Assembly: GCF_014873945.1 (NCBI RefSeq)
Contig: NZ_JADBEC010000002.1
Coordinates: forward strand, 2,332,090 to 2,396,089
Direction: 5' to 3'
From: Rhizobium viscosum
GTDB taxonomy: Bacteria; Pseudomonadota; Alphaproteobacteria; Rhizobiales; Rhizobiaceae
Length of the DNA: 64,000 nucleotides
Shown here one piece after another: positions 1 through 6,888 of the stretch. The notes beneath the pieces are model-generated. The model ran no database searches. It saw only the letters and a list, made by a program, of their open reading frames with translations, and was not told the origin of the DNA. Position 1 is the first letter of the stretch, and the number at the start of each line of letters is the position of its first letter. Made by a program: the position numbers and the translations under genes.

Positions 1-123
1 GCGAAACGCGCGATTGGCAAAACGCAACCGGTCATCCTGGTCGTAGACCGCAATCATGACGCCCGCAGCTTCCATCAGCTGCGCCATTTGCAACATTGCT
101 TCAGTGTCACCCAAGGTCATCAT
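1..123 (-). CDS. N-terminus of a PAS-domain sensory protein (partial, runs off the window start)
   Basis: On the minus strand an open frame starts at an ATG pair (positions 123 and 120) and continues past base 1. About 40 residues are visible. They end in a stretch (GVMIAVYDQDDRLRFANRAF) that reads like the first strands of a PAS domain, the small ligand- or redox-sensing module that often precedes GGDEF or histidine-kinase domains. A GAGG ribosome site lies just upstream of the ATG pair; a further in-frame ATG at 141 is possible but has a poorer site. The output domain lies outside the window, so the function cannot be stated beyond a probable signalling role. Confidence 0.6.
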   Translation of the reverse strand, partial: MMTLGDTEAMLQMAQLMEAAGVMIAVYDQDDRLRFANRAFR

Positions 124-380
124 GTCCTCAGAACAGATCATCCTAGCTTGAACTATCTGCCTGGCGTGAAGAAACAGTTAGCTGGTTTGCATATGCACAG
201 GTGGTTCTGCGCCGTCACCGCTAGCTGGATCACGGTTCCTGTTCGCAATTGGCCGCTAATTATTCCTGTAAGTGGAATAATACCTTCCATACTCTGCCGA
301 TTAATGGATTCCGGCGAATGGCTATGTTGGTGCCAGGCCAGCAAGGGCTGTTGGTGAATTTGTCAAAACGGAGAACTGAG

Positions 381-1352
381 ATGAACAGACTGATCCTTTC
401 CCTGATGCTGGCAACCGTCAGCTTTGCTCCCTTTTCCCAAGCCGTCGCCGCTCCTGCCAAGCAGGTTGCGATCACCCAGCAGGTGCCGGTGACAGTGCAC
501 TATCGTTTGGCCAAGATCGATGGCGTCGACATGTTCTATCGCGAAGCCGGCCCGGCCGACGGCCCGGTCGTCCTGCTTCTGCACGGCTTCCCGACATCCT
601 CGCACATGTTCCGCAACCTCATTCCGCTGCTGGCAGATCGCTATCACGTCATCGCACCCGACTATCCGGGCTTCGGTCAGAGTGATGCACCCGATCACAC
701 CAAGTTCGCCTACACCTTCGGCCATTATGCCGACATGGTCGATACGCTGATGACTGAGCTCGGCGCCAAGAAGTACGCCATGTATGTCATGGATTACGGC
801 GCACCGGTCGGCTACCGTCTGGCTCTCAAGCACCCGGAACGGGTGAGCGGGTTGATCGTCCAGAACGGCAATGCCTATGAAGAAGGCCTGCGCGAGTTCT
901 GGGATCCGATCAAGGCCTACTGGGCCGAAGATTCGAAGGGGAAGCGCGAGGCGCTCTCCAATCTGGTGGTCCTCGAGACCACCAAGTTCCAGTACACGGA
1001 CGGCGTCAAGGATCTCACCCGCATCAGCCCCGACAACTGGGTTCACGATCAGGCCTTGCTTGACCGGCCGGGTAACAAGGATATCCAGCTCGACCTCTTC
1101 CACGATTACGGTACGAACGTCCCGCTCTACCCGCAGTTCCAGGCCTTCTTCCGCGAACGTAAGCCGCCGACGTTGATCGTCTGGGGCAAGAACGACAAAA
1201 TTTTCCCGGAGGTCGGCGCACATCCTTACCTGCGTGATCTTCCAGACGCTGAAATGCACCTCCTCGACACAGGTCATTTCGCCCTTGAAGACAAGCTGGA
1301 TGAGATGGCGCCCCTCATCCGCGATTTCCTCGATCGCAAGATCGCAAAGTAA
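381..1352 (+). CDS. exported alpha/beta hydrolase, epoxide hydrolase/haloalkane dehalogenase-like
   Basis: The 323-residue product starts with a signal peptide of about 23 residues (MNRLILSLMLATVSFAPFSQ, then AVAA), so it is probably periplasmic. The alpha/beta hydrolase core follows. An HGFPTSS oxyanion-hole motif lies at residues 69-75, the nucleophile elbow VMDYGAP has an aspartate at about 138, and the catalytic histidine is in DTGHFALED near 298. An aspartate nucleophile rather than serine is typical of epoxide hydrolases and haloalkane dehalogenases, which attack the substrate carbon and then hydrolyse the ester. The substrate is unknown. I chose the start at 381 because it follows GGAGAACTGAG and opens the signal peptide; the frame is open further upstream. 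It converges with the LysR gene to its right. Confidence 0.85.
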   Translation: MNRLILSLMLATVSFAPFSQAVAAPAKQVAITQQVPVTVHYRLAKIDGVDMFYREAGPADGPVVLLLHGFPTSSHMFRNLIPLLADRYHVIAPDYPGFGQSDAPDHTKFAYTFGHYADMVDTLMTELGAKKYAMYVMDYGAPVGYRLALKHPERVSGLIVQNGNAYEEGLREFWDPIKAYWAEDSKGKREALSNLVVLETTKFQYTDGVKDLTRISPDNWVHDQALLDRPGNKDIQLDLFHDYGTNVPLYPQFQAFFRERKPPTLIVWGKNDKIFPEVGAHPYLRDLPDAEMHLLDTGHFALEDKLDEMAPLIRDFLDRKIAK

Positions 1353-1369
1353 CAATCGCTTGTATGAGA

Positions 1370-1399
1370 GCCTGCGCATTCGGAGATGAATACGCGGGC
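1370..1399. terminator. hairpin between the convergent hydrolase and LysR genes
   Basis: A 12-bp imperfect stem (1370-1381 with 1388-1399, six-base loop) sits between two convergent stop codons and is followed by CTTTCG. The position suggests a bidirectional terminator, but the T tract is weak. Confidence 0.45.
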
Positions 1400-1408
1400 C
1401 TTTCGTGA

Positions 1409-2314
1409 CTAATTGAAGTGCCTGTTGGATCTCAGCTTTTCCACCGAAAAATCGATGAAGCTTCGCACTTTTGCCGAAGCATACCGGCCTTCCGGATGGA
1501 CGATATGGATCGGCAAAGCCTCCTCCTCATACTCAGCCAGGATCGTGCGTAATTCGCCGGTCTCGAGCTGCGGCGCAATCTGGTAGGACAGAACGCGCGT
1601 CAGGCCCCAGCCGGAAGCCGCCGCCGAGATGGCGGCCTCGTTGGTGCTGCAGAAGAGACGGGGATTGACGTGGACGGTTGACTTCTTCCGCACCCCGAAA
1701 CGCCATTCGAGCGATGTCCACGCGCTGGTCGAGGCGACAATGCGGTGGCCCGACAGATCGCCGGGCGTCATCGGAACGCCATGCTTTTCGAAATAGGCAG
1801 GCGATCCGCAGATGACGCGTCTCACCTGGCCGACACGCGTTGCGGTGAGGCCGGAGTCGGGCAGATGGCCGATGCGGATTGCGACATCGATACCTTCGTC
1901 GACCATGCCAACAACGCGGTCGACGAATAGGCCGCGACCGACCACATCAGGGTAGAGATCCAGATATTCGGTCATTAGTGGCATGACGAACATTGTACCG
2001 AACATGGCAGAGGTAGTGACGGTAAGGGTGCCCGTCGGTCTGCCGTAGGCGCCGGCGGCAGTCGCTTCCGCCTCCGAGAGATCGGCGAGGAGCCTCTGGC
2101 AGTCTGCAAAATACTGGGCACCTGCCTCCGTCAGTTTGACGGAGCGGGTCGTGCGCGTCAGCAGGCGCGTACCGATGATATCTTCCAGGGCAGACACCAT
2201 GCGAGTGACTGCGGGAGGGCTCATGTGGAGTTGCCGTCCTGCGTCTGCAAAGCTCTCAGCCTCCGCGACCTTCACGAAGACCCTCATTGCCTGCCATCGA
2301 TCCATGCGGTTCAC
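1409..2314 (-). CDS. LysR-family transcriptional regulator
   Basis: The 301-residue protein has an N-terminal winged helix-turn-helix (about residues 8-65, containing SFADAGRQLHMSPPAVTRMV) and a LysR substrate-binding domain from about residue 90. The GTRLLTRTTRSVKLTEAGAQ segment is characteristic of the CrgA-like LysR subgroup. The 2314 start is a GTG; an ATG at 2305 is equally plausible because neither has a strong ribosome site. The gene is divergent from the ene-reductase at 2716 and convergent with the hydrolase, so either could be its target. LysR regulators most often control the divergent neighbour, which favours the ene-reductase (inference). Confidence 0.9.
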   Translation of the reverse strand: MNRMDRWQAMRVFVKVAEAESFADAGRQLHMSPPAVTRMVSALEDIIGTRLLTRTTRSVKLTEAGAQYFADCQRLLADLSEAEATAAGAYGRPTGTLTVTTSAMFGTMFVMPLMTEYLDLYPDVVGRGLFVDRVVGMVDEGIDVAIRIGHLPDSGLTATRVGQVRRVICGSPAYFEKHGVPMTPGDLSGHRIVASTSAWTSLEWRFGVRKKSTVHVNPRLFCSTNEAAISAAASGWGLTRVLSYQIAPQLETGELRTILAEYEEEALPIHIVHPEGRYASAKVRSFIDFSVEKLRSNRHFN

Positions 2315-2715
2315 ACTGTCGTCAAAAGCTTAAGTCCTCTACAGAGGTTTAAACGCTTTTATTCCGATCGCAATCTATCGGCCCCATAGCGGCAAGCCGC
2401 TAAACGCCCGGCTTTCGATTCGGAAGATATCGCTTGACGTTTTGGCGGATGGGGCGATCGCGGACTATTGGCAGTTCGCAGATGGAATATCGTCGGTGCA
2501 GCAATACACCCGGCCGCAGCAAGCCTGAACTGACGTTCTGCTGAAGGCTTTCTTCCTCGTGACGCAACAATCGGACGAAGCTGCTTCGCAAGCCTCCCGC
2601 AAAGCAGACCCACACCAAAGGACAGTTCCTGACATCGCGAGGCTCTGCTAACCGTCGCTAAGATCCGACAGAGTGCTATAAGCCAAGACAACCGAATTCC
2701 ACTTCGAGGAACGCC
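2315..2715. other. divergent intergenic region with one small palindrome
   Basis: This 400-bp gap separates the LysR gene from the ene-reductase. It must hold both promoters. A short palindrome (CCTCT AC AGAGG, 2336-2347) lies 22-33 bases upstream of the LysR start and could be part of an operator. Short open frames on the minus strand have no recognisable protein features. I see nothing else convincing. Confidence 0.4.
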
Positions 2716-3819
2716 ATGCCCCAACCTGTCCTGTTTTCCCCTTTCGCTGTGCGCAACATCAAACTCGCCAACCGCATCGTGATTGCGCCCATGTGCCAGT
2801 ATTCGGCCGTGGACGGCTGCATGACGGACTGGCATCTGATCCATCTCGGACAGCTGTCGCTTTCCGGCGCGGCACTTCTGACCATAGAAGCGACCGCTGT
2901 CGTTCCTGAAGGACGTATTACCTTTGCCGATGTCGGCCTTTATGACGACGCCTCCGAGGCCGCGATGGCCCGCACGCTCGAAAGCATCAGGAAATGGTCG
3001 GATATGCCGATTGCCGTGCAATTGGCGCATGCAGGCCGCAAGGCCTCGACCGAGGTTCCATGGAGAGGCGGCGGCCAGTTTTCGCCAGCCGATCCGAACG
3101 GATGGCAGACCGAAGCGCCTTCCGCTGTCGCCTTCAACCCGAACTATGTGCCGCCGACCGCACTCGACCGCGATGGCATGAAGCGTGTCCGCTATGCCTT
3201 TGCTGCTGCGGCACGGCGAGCGGCGAAAATCGGCATCGATGCCGTCCAGATCCATGGCGCTCACGGCTATCTGCTGCACCAGTTCCTGTCGCCGTTATCG
3301 AACCAGCGAACCGACGAATATGGCGGCTCGCTGGAAAACCGCGCGCGATTTCCGCTCGAGGTTCTCGACACGGTGAGGGATGCCTTTCCCTCCGATCGTC
3401 CGGTGACGATGCGCGTTTCCGCCACCGACTGGGTCGAAGGCGGTCTGGAGATTTCCGAGAGCGTCGAATTTGCCGGGATGCTCGAAGCAAGGGGCTGCGA
3501 TGCCATCCACGTATCGAGCGGCGGCCTGCACCCCTCTCAGGCGATCCCGGTCAGCCCGAGCTACCAGGTGCCGCTCGCCCGGGCAATCAAAAGCGCCGTT
3601 AAAATGCCGGTCATTGCCGTCGGCCTGATCACCGAGCCGACGCAGGCCGAGGCAATCGTTGCGACCGGCGATGCAGACCTCATCGCGCTTGCTCGCGCCA
3701 TCCTCTACGATCCGCGATGGCCGTGGCACGCCGCCGCCGAGCTCGGCGGGCAGGTGAAAGCGGCCAATCAGTATCTCCGTTGTCAGCCGTCGCAGCTCAA
3801 AAGCCTGTTTGCAAAATAA
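2716..3819 (+). CDS. NADH:flavin oxidoreductase, old yellow enzyme family (YqjM-like)
   Basis: The 367-residue protein is a full-length FMN-dependent TIM-barrel ene-reductase. PMCQYSA at residues 25-31 carries the cysteine (about 27) that tunes the flavin in the YqjM class; AHAGRKAS and HGAHGYLLHQFLSPLSNQR are the flavin and substrate loops; LARAILYDPRWPWHAA near the C-terminus is also typical of this class. Such enzymes reduce activated C=C bonds of enones and similar electrophiles with NADPH, and are often linked to electrophile stress. The start is preceded by CGAGGAACGCC. It is divergently arranged with a LysR regulator. Confidence 0.92.
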   Translation: MPQPVLFSPFAVRNIKLANRIVIAPMCQYSAVDGCMTDWHLIHLGQLSLSGAALLTIEATAVVPEGRITFADVGLYDDASEAAMARTLESIRKWSDMPIAVQLAHAGRKASTEVPWRGGGQFSPADPNGWQTEAPSAVAFNPNYVPPTALDRDGMKRVRYAFAAAARRAAKIGIDAVQIHGAHGYLLHQFLSPLSNQRTDEYGGSLENRARFPLEVLDTVRDAFPSDRPVTMRVSATDWVEGGLEISESVEFAGMLEARGCDAIHVSSGGLHPSQAIPVSPSYQVPLARAIKSAVKMPVIAVGLITEPTQAEAIVATGDADLIALARAILYDPRWPWHAAAELGGQVKAANQYLRCQPSQLKSLFAK

Positions 3820-3926
3820 GAAGGCGCGCGAGGAAAACGCTATCTGCGTGATCGTCCAAGCTGCTGCCTGGCACTGTGATTATGATGTACCCTTCCTGCC
3901 ACGTTAAATGGGCAGGGAGGGGCTTA

Positions 3927-4149
3927 TGACCGTTGCGGGCAAATTGCCGGCGCAGGCCTCGCCGGGCTCACTTGTGCGGCAGCGCTCGGGGCCAAGGCAC
4001 TATGACCGGCTGCATCTGCATAGAGAGGAGAAATCCAGCCCGGGAATGACGGCCTGTATTTCTGCGGGTTCAACGCGGCCTCCACAGGCCTGTTGCGTCA
4101 AATCGGCATCGAGGCCGTCAGCATCTCCCGATCGATAGCAGAGCGTTGA
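3927..4149 (+). pseudogene. remnant of a flavin-dependent monooxygenase gene with large internal deletions
   Basis: Three pieces of one family appear in order but in different frames. IAGAGLAGLTCAAALG at about 3944-3991 is a Rossmann FAD-binding GxGxxG segment. RHYDRLHLHRE (about 3993-4026, the frame of the ATG at 3927) is the conserved motif that normally lies about 25 residues later. DGLYFCGFNAASTGLLRQIG through SIAER and a TGA at 4147 is the usual C-terminus of these proteins. Roughly 300 residues between pieces two and three are missing, and stops (for example TAG at 4021) interrupt the frames. This fits an old decayed CzcO/FMO-type NAD(P)/FAD oxidoreductase gene. Confidence 0.75.
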
Positions 4150-4193
4150 ACGCAGAGGAGCCCAAGACTTTGGCAGTGTGCGGTCTACCCCGC

Positions 4194-4661
4194 TCAGAGA
4201 AGCGGGCGGCACAAATCGATTTCATCCCGGATCGGAATCCCGTGATCGCCAATGTCGGGAATGGCGGGCTTCAGTAATCGCGCCTCATGAACTGCACCAG
4301 GCCGCACTCGCCGCAGCTCGAAGCCGCGTCGTTGATAGAAGCGCAGCGCGGCGAGGTTGTCGTTGGTCGTCATGACCCAAAGGGACGCAATACCCTGTTC
4401 TCGCAAAACATCGGCCAAGGCTTCGATCAACAGGGTACCGACCCCCTGGCCGGGAGAGACCGCGTCCAGCGACATCAATTCTGCATCGTTGCCCTGTAGC
4501 CGATACGTCGCCAGCCCGCGCTCGGGGTCGGCCACCAGCGCTGGAAGCGCCAGCAAGTCGAAGGCTTCGCCGTGAGCGATGATCGTCGTGCCACCCCATC
4601 GTTGCACGAGGAGTTTCGCAATCCAGTCAGCATCCTGTTTGGTAGCTGCGCGAGCCGTCAT
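4194..4661 (-). CDS. GNAT-family N-acetyltransferase
   Basis: The 155-residue protein has the GNAT fold. Beta strands leading into SLDAVSPGQGVGTLLIEAL give the acetyl-CoA pyrophosphate-binding motif (Q-x-x-G-x-G/T) at about residues 66-84, followed by ALRFYQRRGFELRRV, the typical motif B. The acceptor substrate is unknown. Its ATG overlaps the stop of the phosphotransferase-like gene by four bases (ATGA, 4658-4661), so the two are translated together. Pairing with an APH-fold enzyme suggests joint action on one small-molecule target, but this is inference. Confidence 0.88.
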   Translation of the reverse strand: MTARAATKQDADWIAKLLVQRWGGTTIIAHGEAFDLLALPALVADPERGLATYRLQGNDAELMSLDAVSPGQGVGTLLIEALADVLREQGIASLWVMTTNDNLAALRFYQRRGFELRRVRPGAVHEARLLKPAIPDIGDHGIPIRDEIDLCRPLL

Positions 4662-5647
4662 GCCCTATCATACCAAGGGTCAGGCCCTGTGACCATCGTG
4701 TGGAGGTCCCGGGTCAATCCGCCGGGGCCATTCTCGGTGGCTGGATCAACGCCCAGATGCGTCAGCCAGCACCACATGCTGACGCGATGGAAAAGCGTGT
4801 AGAGCCAAAGCGCCCGCTTGATATCGGGATGATCGACGGGACCATAGCCTTCAAGAATGGGTCTATAGCTGCGCGGGTCTTCGTGTGCCGAACAGAAGAG
4901 GACCTTGGTAAGATCAAAGAGCCTGTCTGCTGCCCGTGCATTGCCGAAATCGATAAGCCCGCTGAGCTGAAGCCGGCCTATGTCGTCACGCAGGGCCAGC
5001 ACATTGCCTTGGTGGAAATCGTCGTGGCAGAGCACGGCACCGCTGCTTTCCCCCAGAAGGCCGAAGCTTCCTTCTGCTAGTTGCTGCAGACGCCGCCCGA
5101 GATCGGCATCGCCGCCCAAATCGCGGAAGCGCCGGAACACGTTTTCGAACGCTGACGTCATATACTCCGCATTCGTCGACATAGGTTTATAAATCCCTTC
5201 GCCGAGTACGTAGCCATAGGCAGGCATCGGCATTGCATGGATGCGTCTCAGCAACTCCCCCATCTGGCAGTAAGCATTTTCAATATCCGGCTCAGCCATC
5301 CAGTCGCGCAGCGAGCGGCCGGGCAGCAGCGGCAGCAAGGCGTAGCGCAGCGGCAGGAGGCTTCGCGACTCGTCGATCTCAAGCCACTTTGGAACGAGCG
5401 CTGTCATCTCCGCGAACCAGCCCGCCACAAGCTTCTCCTTCGCCGGCGCCCATTCGGGTTCGTCAGGATAGATCTTGAGCACTAGCGGTTCGCGGTTCGC
5501 TCCGGCAAGTTCGATCCTGTAGACTTCCGTGCTGCCGCCGTGCAGACGGGAAAAGCCGCCGGCGATAAAGCTGGGATCGAGGCTTTGGACGATCCGCTGA
5601 ACGGTTTGCCTATCAAGCTCCAGGGTTATCCGTCTTTCTGGTGCCAT
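4658..5647 (-). CDS. aminoglycoside phosphotransferase-family (APH fold) kinase
   Basis: The 329-residue protein carries the APH/choline-kinase fold. A lysine in LVLKIYP (about 58) fits the ATP-binding lysine. The Brenner motif HDDFHQGN (about 208-215) has the catalytic aspartate 210 and asparagine 215, and IDFGNA (about 232-237) is the metal-binding DFG-like segment. All key kinase residues are present, so it should be active. Many chromosomal members act on metabolites rather than antibiotics, so the name does not imply resistance. It starts at 5647 after a GAGG site and is coupled to the downstream GNAT gene by a four-base overlap. Confidence 0.85.
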   Translation of the reverse strand: MAPERRITLELDRQTVQRIVQSLDPSFIAGGFSRLHGGSTEVYRIELAGANREPLVLKIYPDEPEWAPAKEKLVAGWFAEMTALVPKWLEIDESRSLLPLRYALLPLLPGRSLRDWMAEPDIENAYCQMGELLRRIHAMPMPAYGYVLGEGIYKPMSTNAEYMTSAFENVFRRFRDLGGDADLGRRLQQLAEGSFGLLGESSGAVLCHDDFHQGNVLALRDDIGRLQLSGLIDFGNARAADRLFDLTKVLFCSAHEDPRSYRPILEGYGPVDHPDIKRALWLYTLFHRVSMWCWLTHLGVDPATENGPGGLTRDLHTMVTGPDPWYDRA

Positions 5648-5946
5648 GTCTGAGGGCCTCTGCGCGATGCCCGTGGCTGATTTTGAGAGGCGGTGCCGGG
5701 AATCGCCACACGGTCGGTCGGATGGCGCAACGATTGATTCAGAGTGCTTTGACTTGTCTTGTTGGTCAATCTCGGTCGGCGGAAATTATGCTTTGAAGCT
5801 GGACGAACTGCTGGAAGTCGGAATGTGTTTCAGGGAAGATCTCGACGCCGCTGCACTGGACTGGCGATCATTGAGCCGAATACCCATATAGGCGTCAGCG
5901 GAGCGCACCCGACGATTCCCGTCCATCTCGCGCATTTGGAAAGGAC

Positions 5947-6465
5947 ATGTCCATGACAACGGAACGTGCAGTACTTGCTGGCGGCTGCTTCTGGGGAATG
6001 CAGGACCTTATTCGACGACTGCCCGGCGTTGTTTCAACGCGTGTCGGTTACACGGGTGGAGAAGTCCCCAACGCAACCTACCGCAATCACGGCAACCATG
6101 CCGAAGCGATAGAGATTATCTTCGATCCGCAAAAGACCAGCTATCGGGATATCCTGGAATTCTTCTTCCAGATCCATGATCCATCGACCCGCAATCGTCA
6201 GGGCAATGACATCGGAGCAAGCTATCGGTCAGCAATTTTCTATGCTGATGAGGGCCAGCGTCGCATCGCCGAGGACACGATCGCCGATGTGGATGCTTCG
6301 GGCCTGTGGCCGGGGAAGGTGGTGACCGAAGTCGTTCCCGTCAGCGATTTCTGGGAAGCCGAGCCGGAACACCAGGACTATCTCGAACGTATTCCGAATG
6401 GCTATACATGCCACTTCGCACGTCCGGGCTGGAAACTGCCGAAGCGGCAGTCGAACGTCGCCTAA
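5947..6465 (+). CDS. msrA: peptide-methionine (S)-S-oxide reductase MsrA
   Basis: The 172-residue protein reduces methionine S-sulfoxide in oxidised proteins and free methionine. The active-site motif GCFWG is at residues 13-17 with the nucleophilic cysteine at about 14; GYTGG and the YHQ-like segment EPEHQDYL are the other family signatures. Length and order fit MsrA without a fused MsrB domain. The ATG at 5947 follows GGAAAGGAC; a second ATG two codons later is possible. The roughly 300 bases upstream hold no recognisable gene. A strong terminator follows. Confidence 0.95.
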   Translation: MSMTTERAVLAGGCFWGMQDLIRRLPGVVSTRVGYTGGEVPNATYRNHGNHAEAIEIIFDPQKTSYRDILEFFFQIHDPSTRNRQGNDIGASYRSAIFYADEGQRRIAEDTIADVDASGLWPGKVVTEVVPVSDFWEAEPEHQDYLERIPNGYTCHFARPGWKLPKRQSNVA

Positions 6466-6502
6466 GCGTCGTCGACCAGGAAAATTGAACGGATCTAACG
6501 AG

Positions 6503-6527
6503 CGGCGGCCTTTCGGGCCGCCGTTTT
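6503..6527 (+). terminator. intrinsic terminator of msrA
   Basis: A perfect 8-bp GC-rich stem (CGGCGGCC at 6503-6510 with GGCCGCCG at 6516-6523, loop TTTCG) is followed by TTTT, 38 bases after the msrA stop. It is a classic rho-independent terminator and partly serves the convergent small gene. Confidence 0.85.
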
Positions 6528-6530
6528 GAT

Positions 6531-6803
6531 TCATGAGGTCGTTTCAATCCGTCCTATGGCTTCCGCAACATGATCAAACTCTTGTTTGATCATCTCGCTT
6601 GCGTGCCGGCCATCGCGCCATTTGACGAGGGCCGCATCTGTCCGGATATGCCGATCTTCGGAACCCATTATCCCGACTGCGTAGGCATGTTTCGGCCTGT
6701 TGTCCCGCAAGATATCCACTGCTTCGGCGAGGTCGATGCGAGGAAATTGCACGCTTCGCTGGCGCTTTTTACATCGTAATTGAAGCCACTGAAGATCCTG
6801 CAT
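6531..6803 (-). CDS. small hypothetical protein (about 90 residues)
   Basis: The minus-strand frame encodes a soluble, charged protein (MQDLQWLQLRCKKRQRSVQF at the start) with no recognised domain. I chose the ATG at 6803 because it follows GGCGGAC at good spacing; a TTG at 6818 would add five residues. It converges with msrA and is divergent from the cyclase-like regulator at 6889, with a GATAAC/GTTATC palindrome between the two starts. Codon use looks normal but evidence for expression is only positional. Confidence 0.45.
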   Translation of the reverse strand: MQDLQWLQLRCKKRQRSVQFPRIDLAEAVDILRDNRPKHAYAVGIMGSEDRHIRTDAALVKWRDGRHASEMIKQEFDHVAEAIGRIETTS

Positions 6804-6822
6804 TTTGTCCGCCGACAATGCG

Positions 6823-6838
6823 GATAACGTATGTTATC
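6823..6838. promoter_or_regulatory. GATAAC-N4-GTTATC inverted repeat upstream of the cyclase-like gene
   Basis: Two perfect 6-bp arms (6823-6828 and 6833-6838) are separated by GTAT and lie about 50 bases upstream of the start at 6889, in the only promoter region of the YcaO-TfuA unit. The geometry fits a dimeric repressor or activator site. The cognate regulator is unknown. Confidence 0.4.
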
Positions 6839-6888
6839 GTTTGCTTGAATAGAAGTGATTATCGATGTTCTGAGGGCAGGAGCCGCGT

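Noticed and set aside
363..1379. 338-codon minus-strand frame over the hydrolase gene
   Set aside because: It is antisense to a gene with clear catalytic motifs and signal peptide, and shows no domain of its own.
2359..3279. 306-codon minus-strand frame over the ene-reductase promoter and start
   Set aside because: Most of it is the mirror of the ene-reductase; the part in the gap has no family features.
4658..5647. Calling the APH-fold gene an antibiotic-resistance determinant
   Set aside because: The fold is broad, the gene is in a chromosomal setting without mobile elements, and no subfamily-specific residues for aminoglycosides are evident.
5646..5891. 81-codon frame upstream of msrA
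   Set aside because: There is no ribosome site and no family match; it is probably chance in the promoter region.
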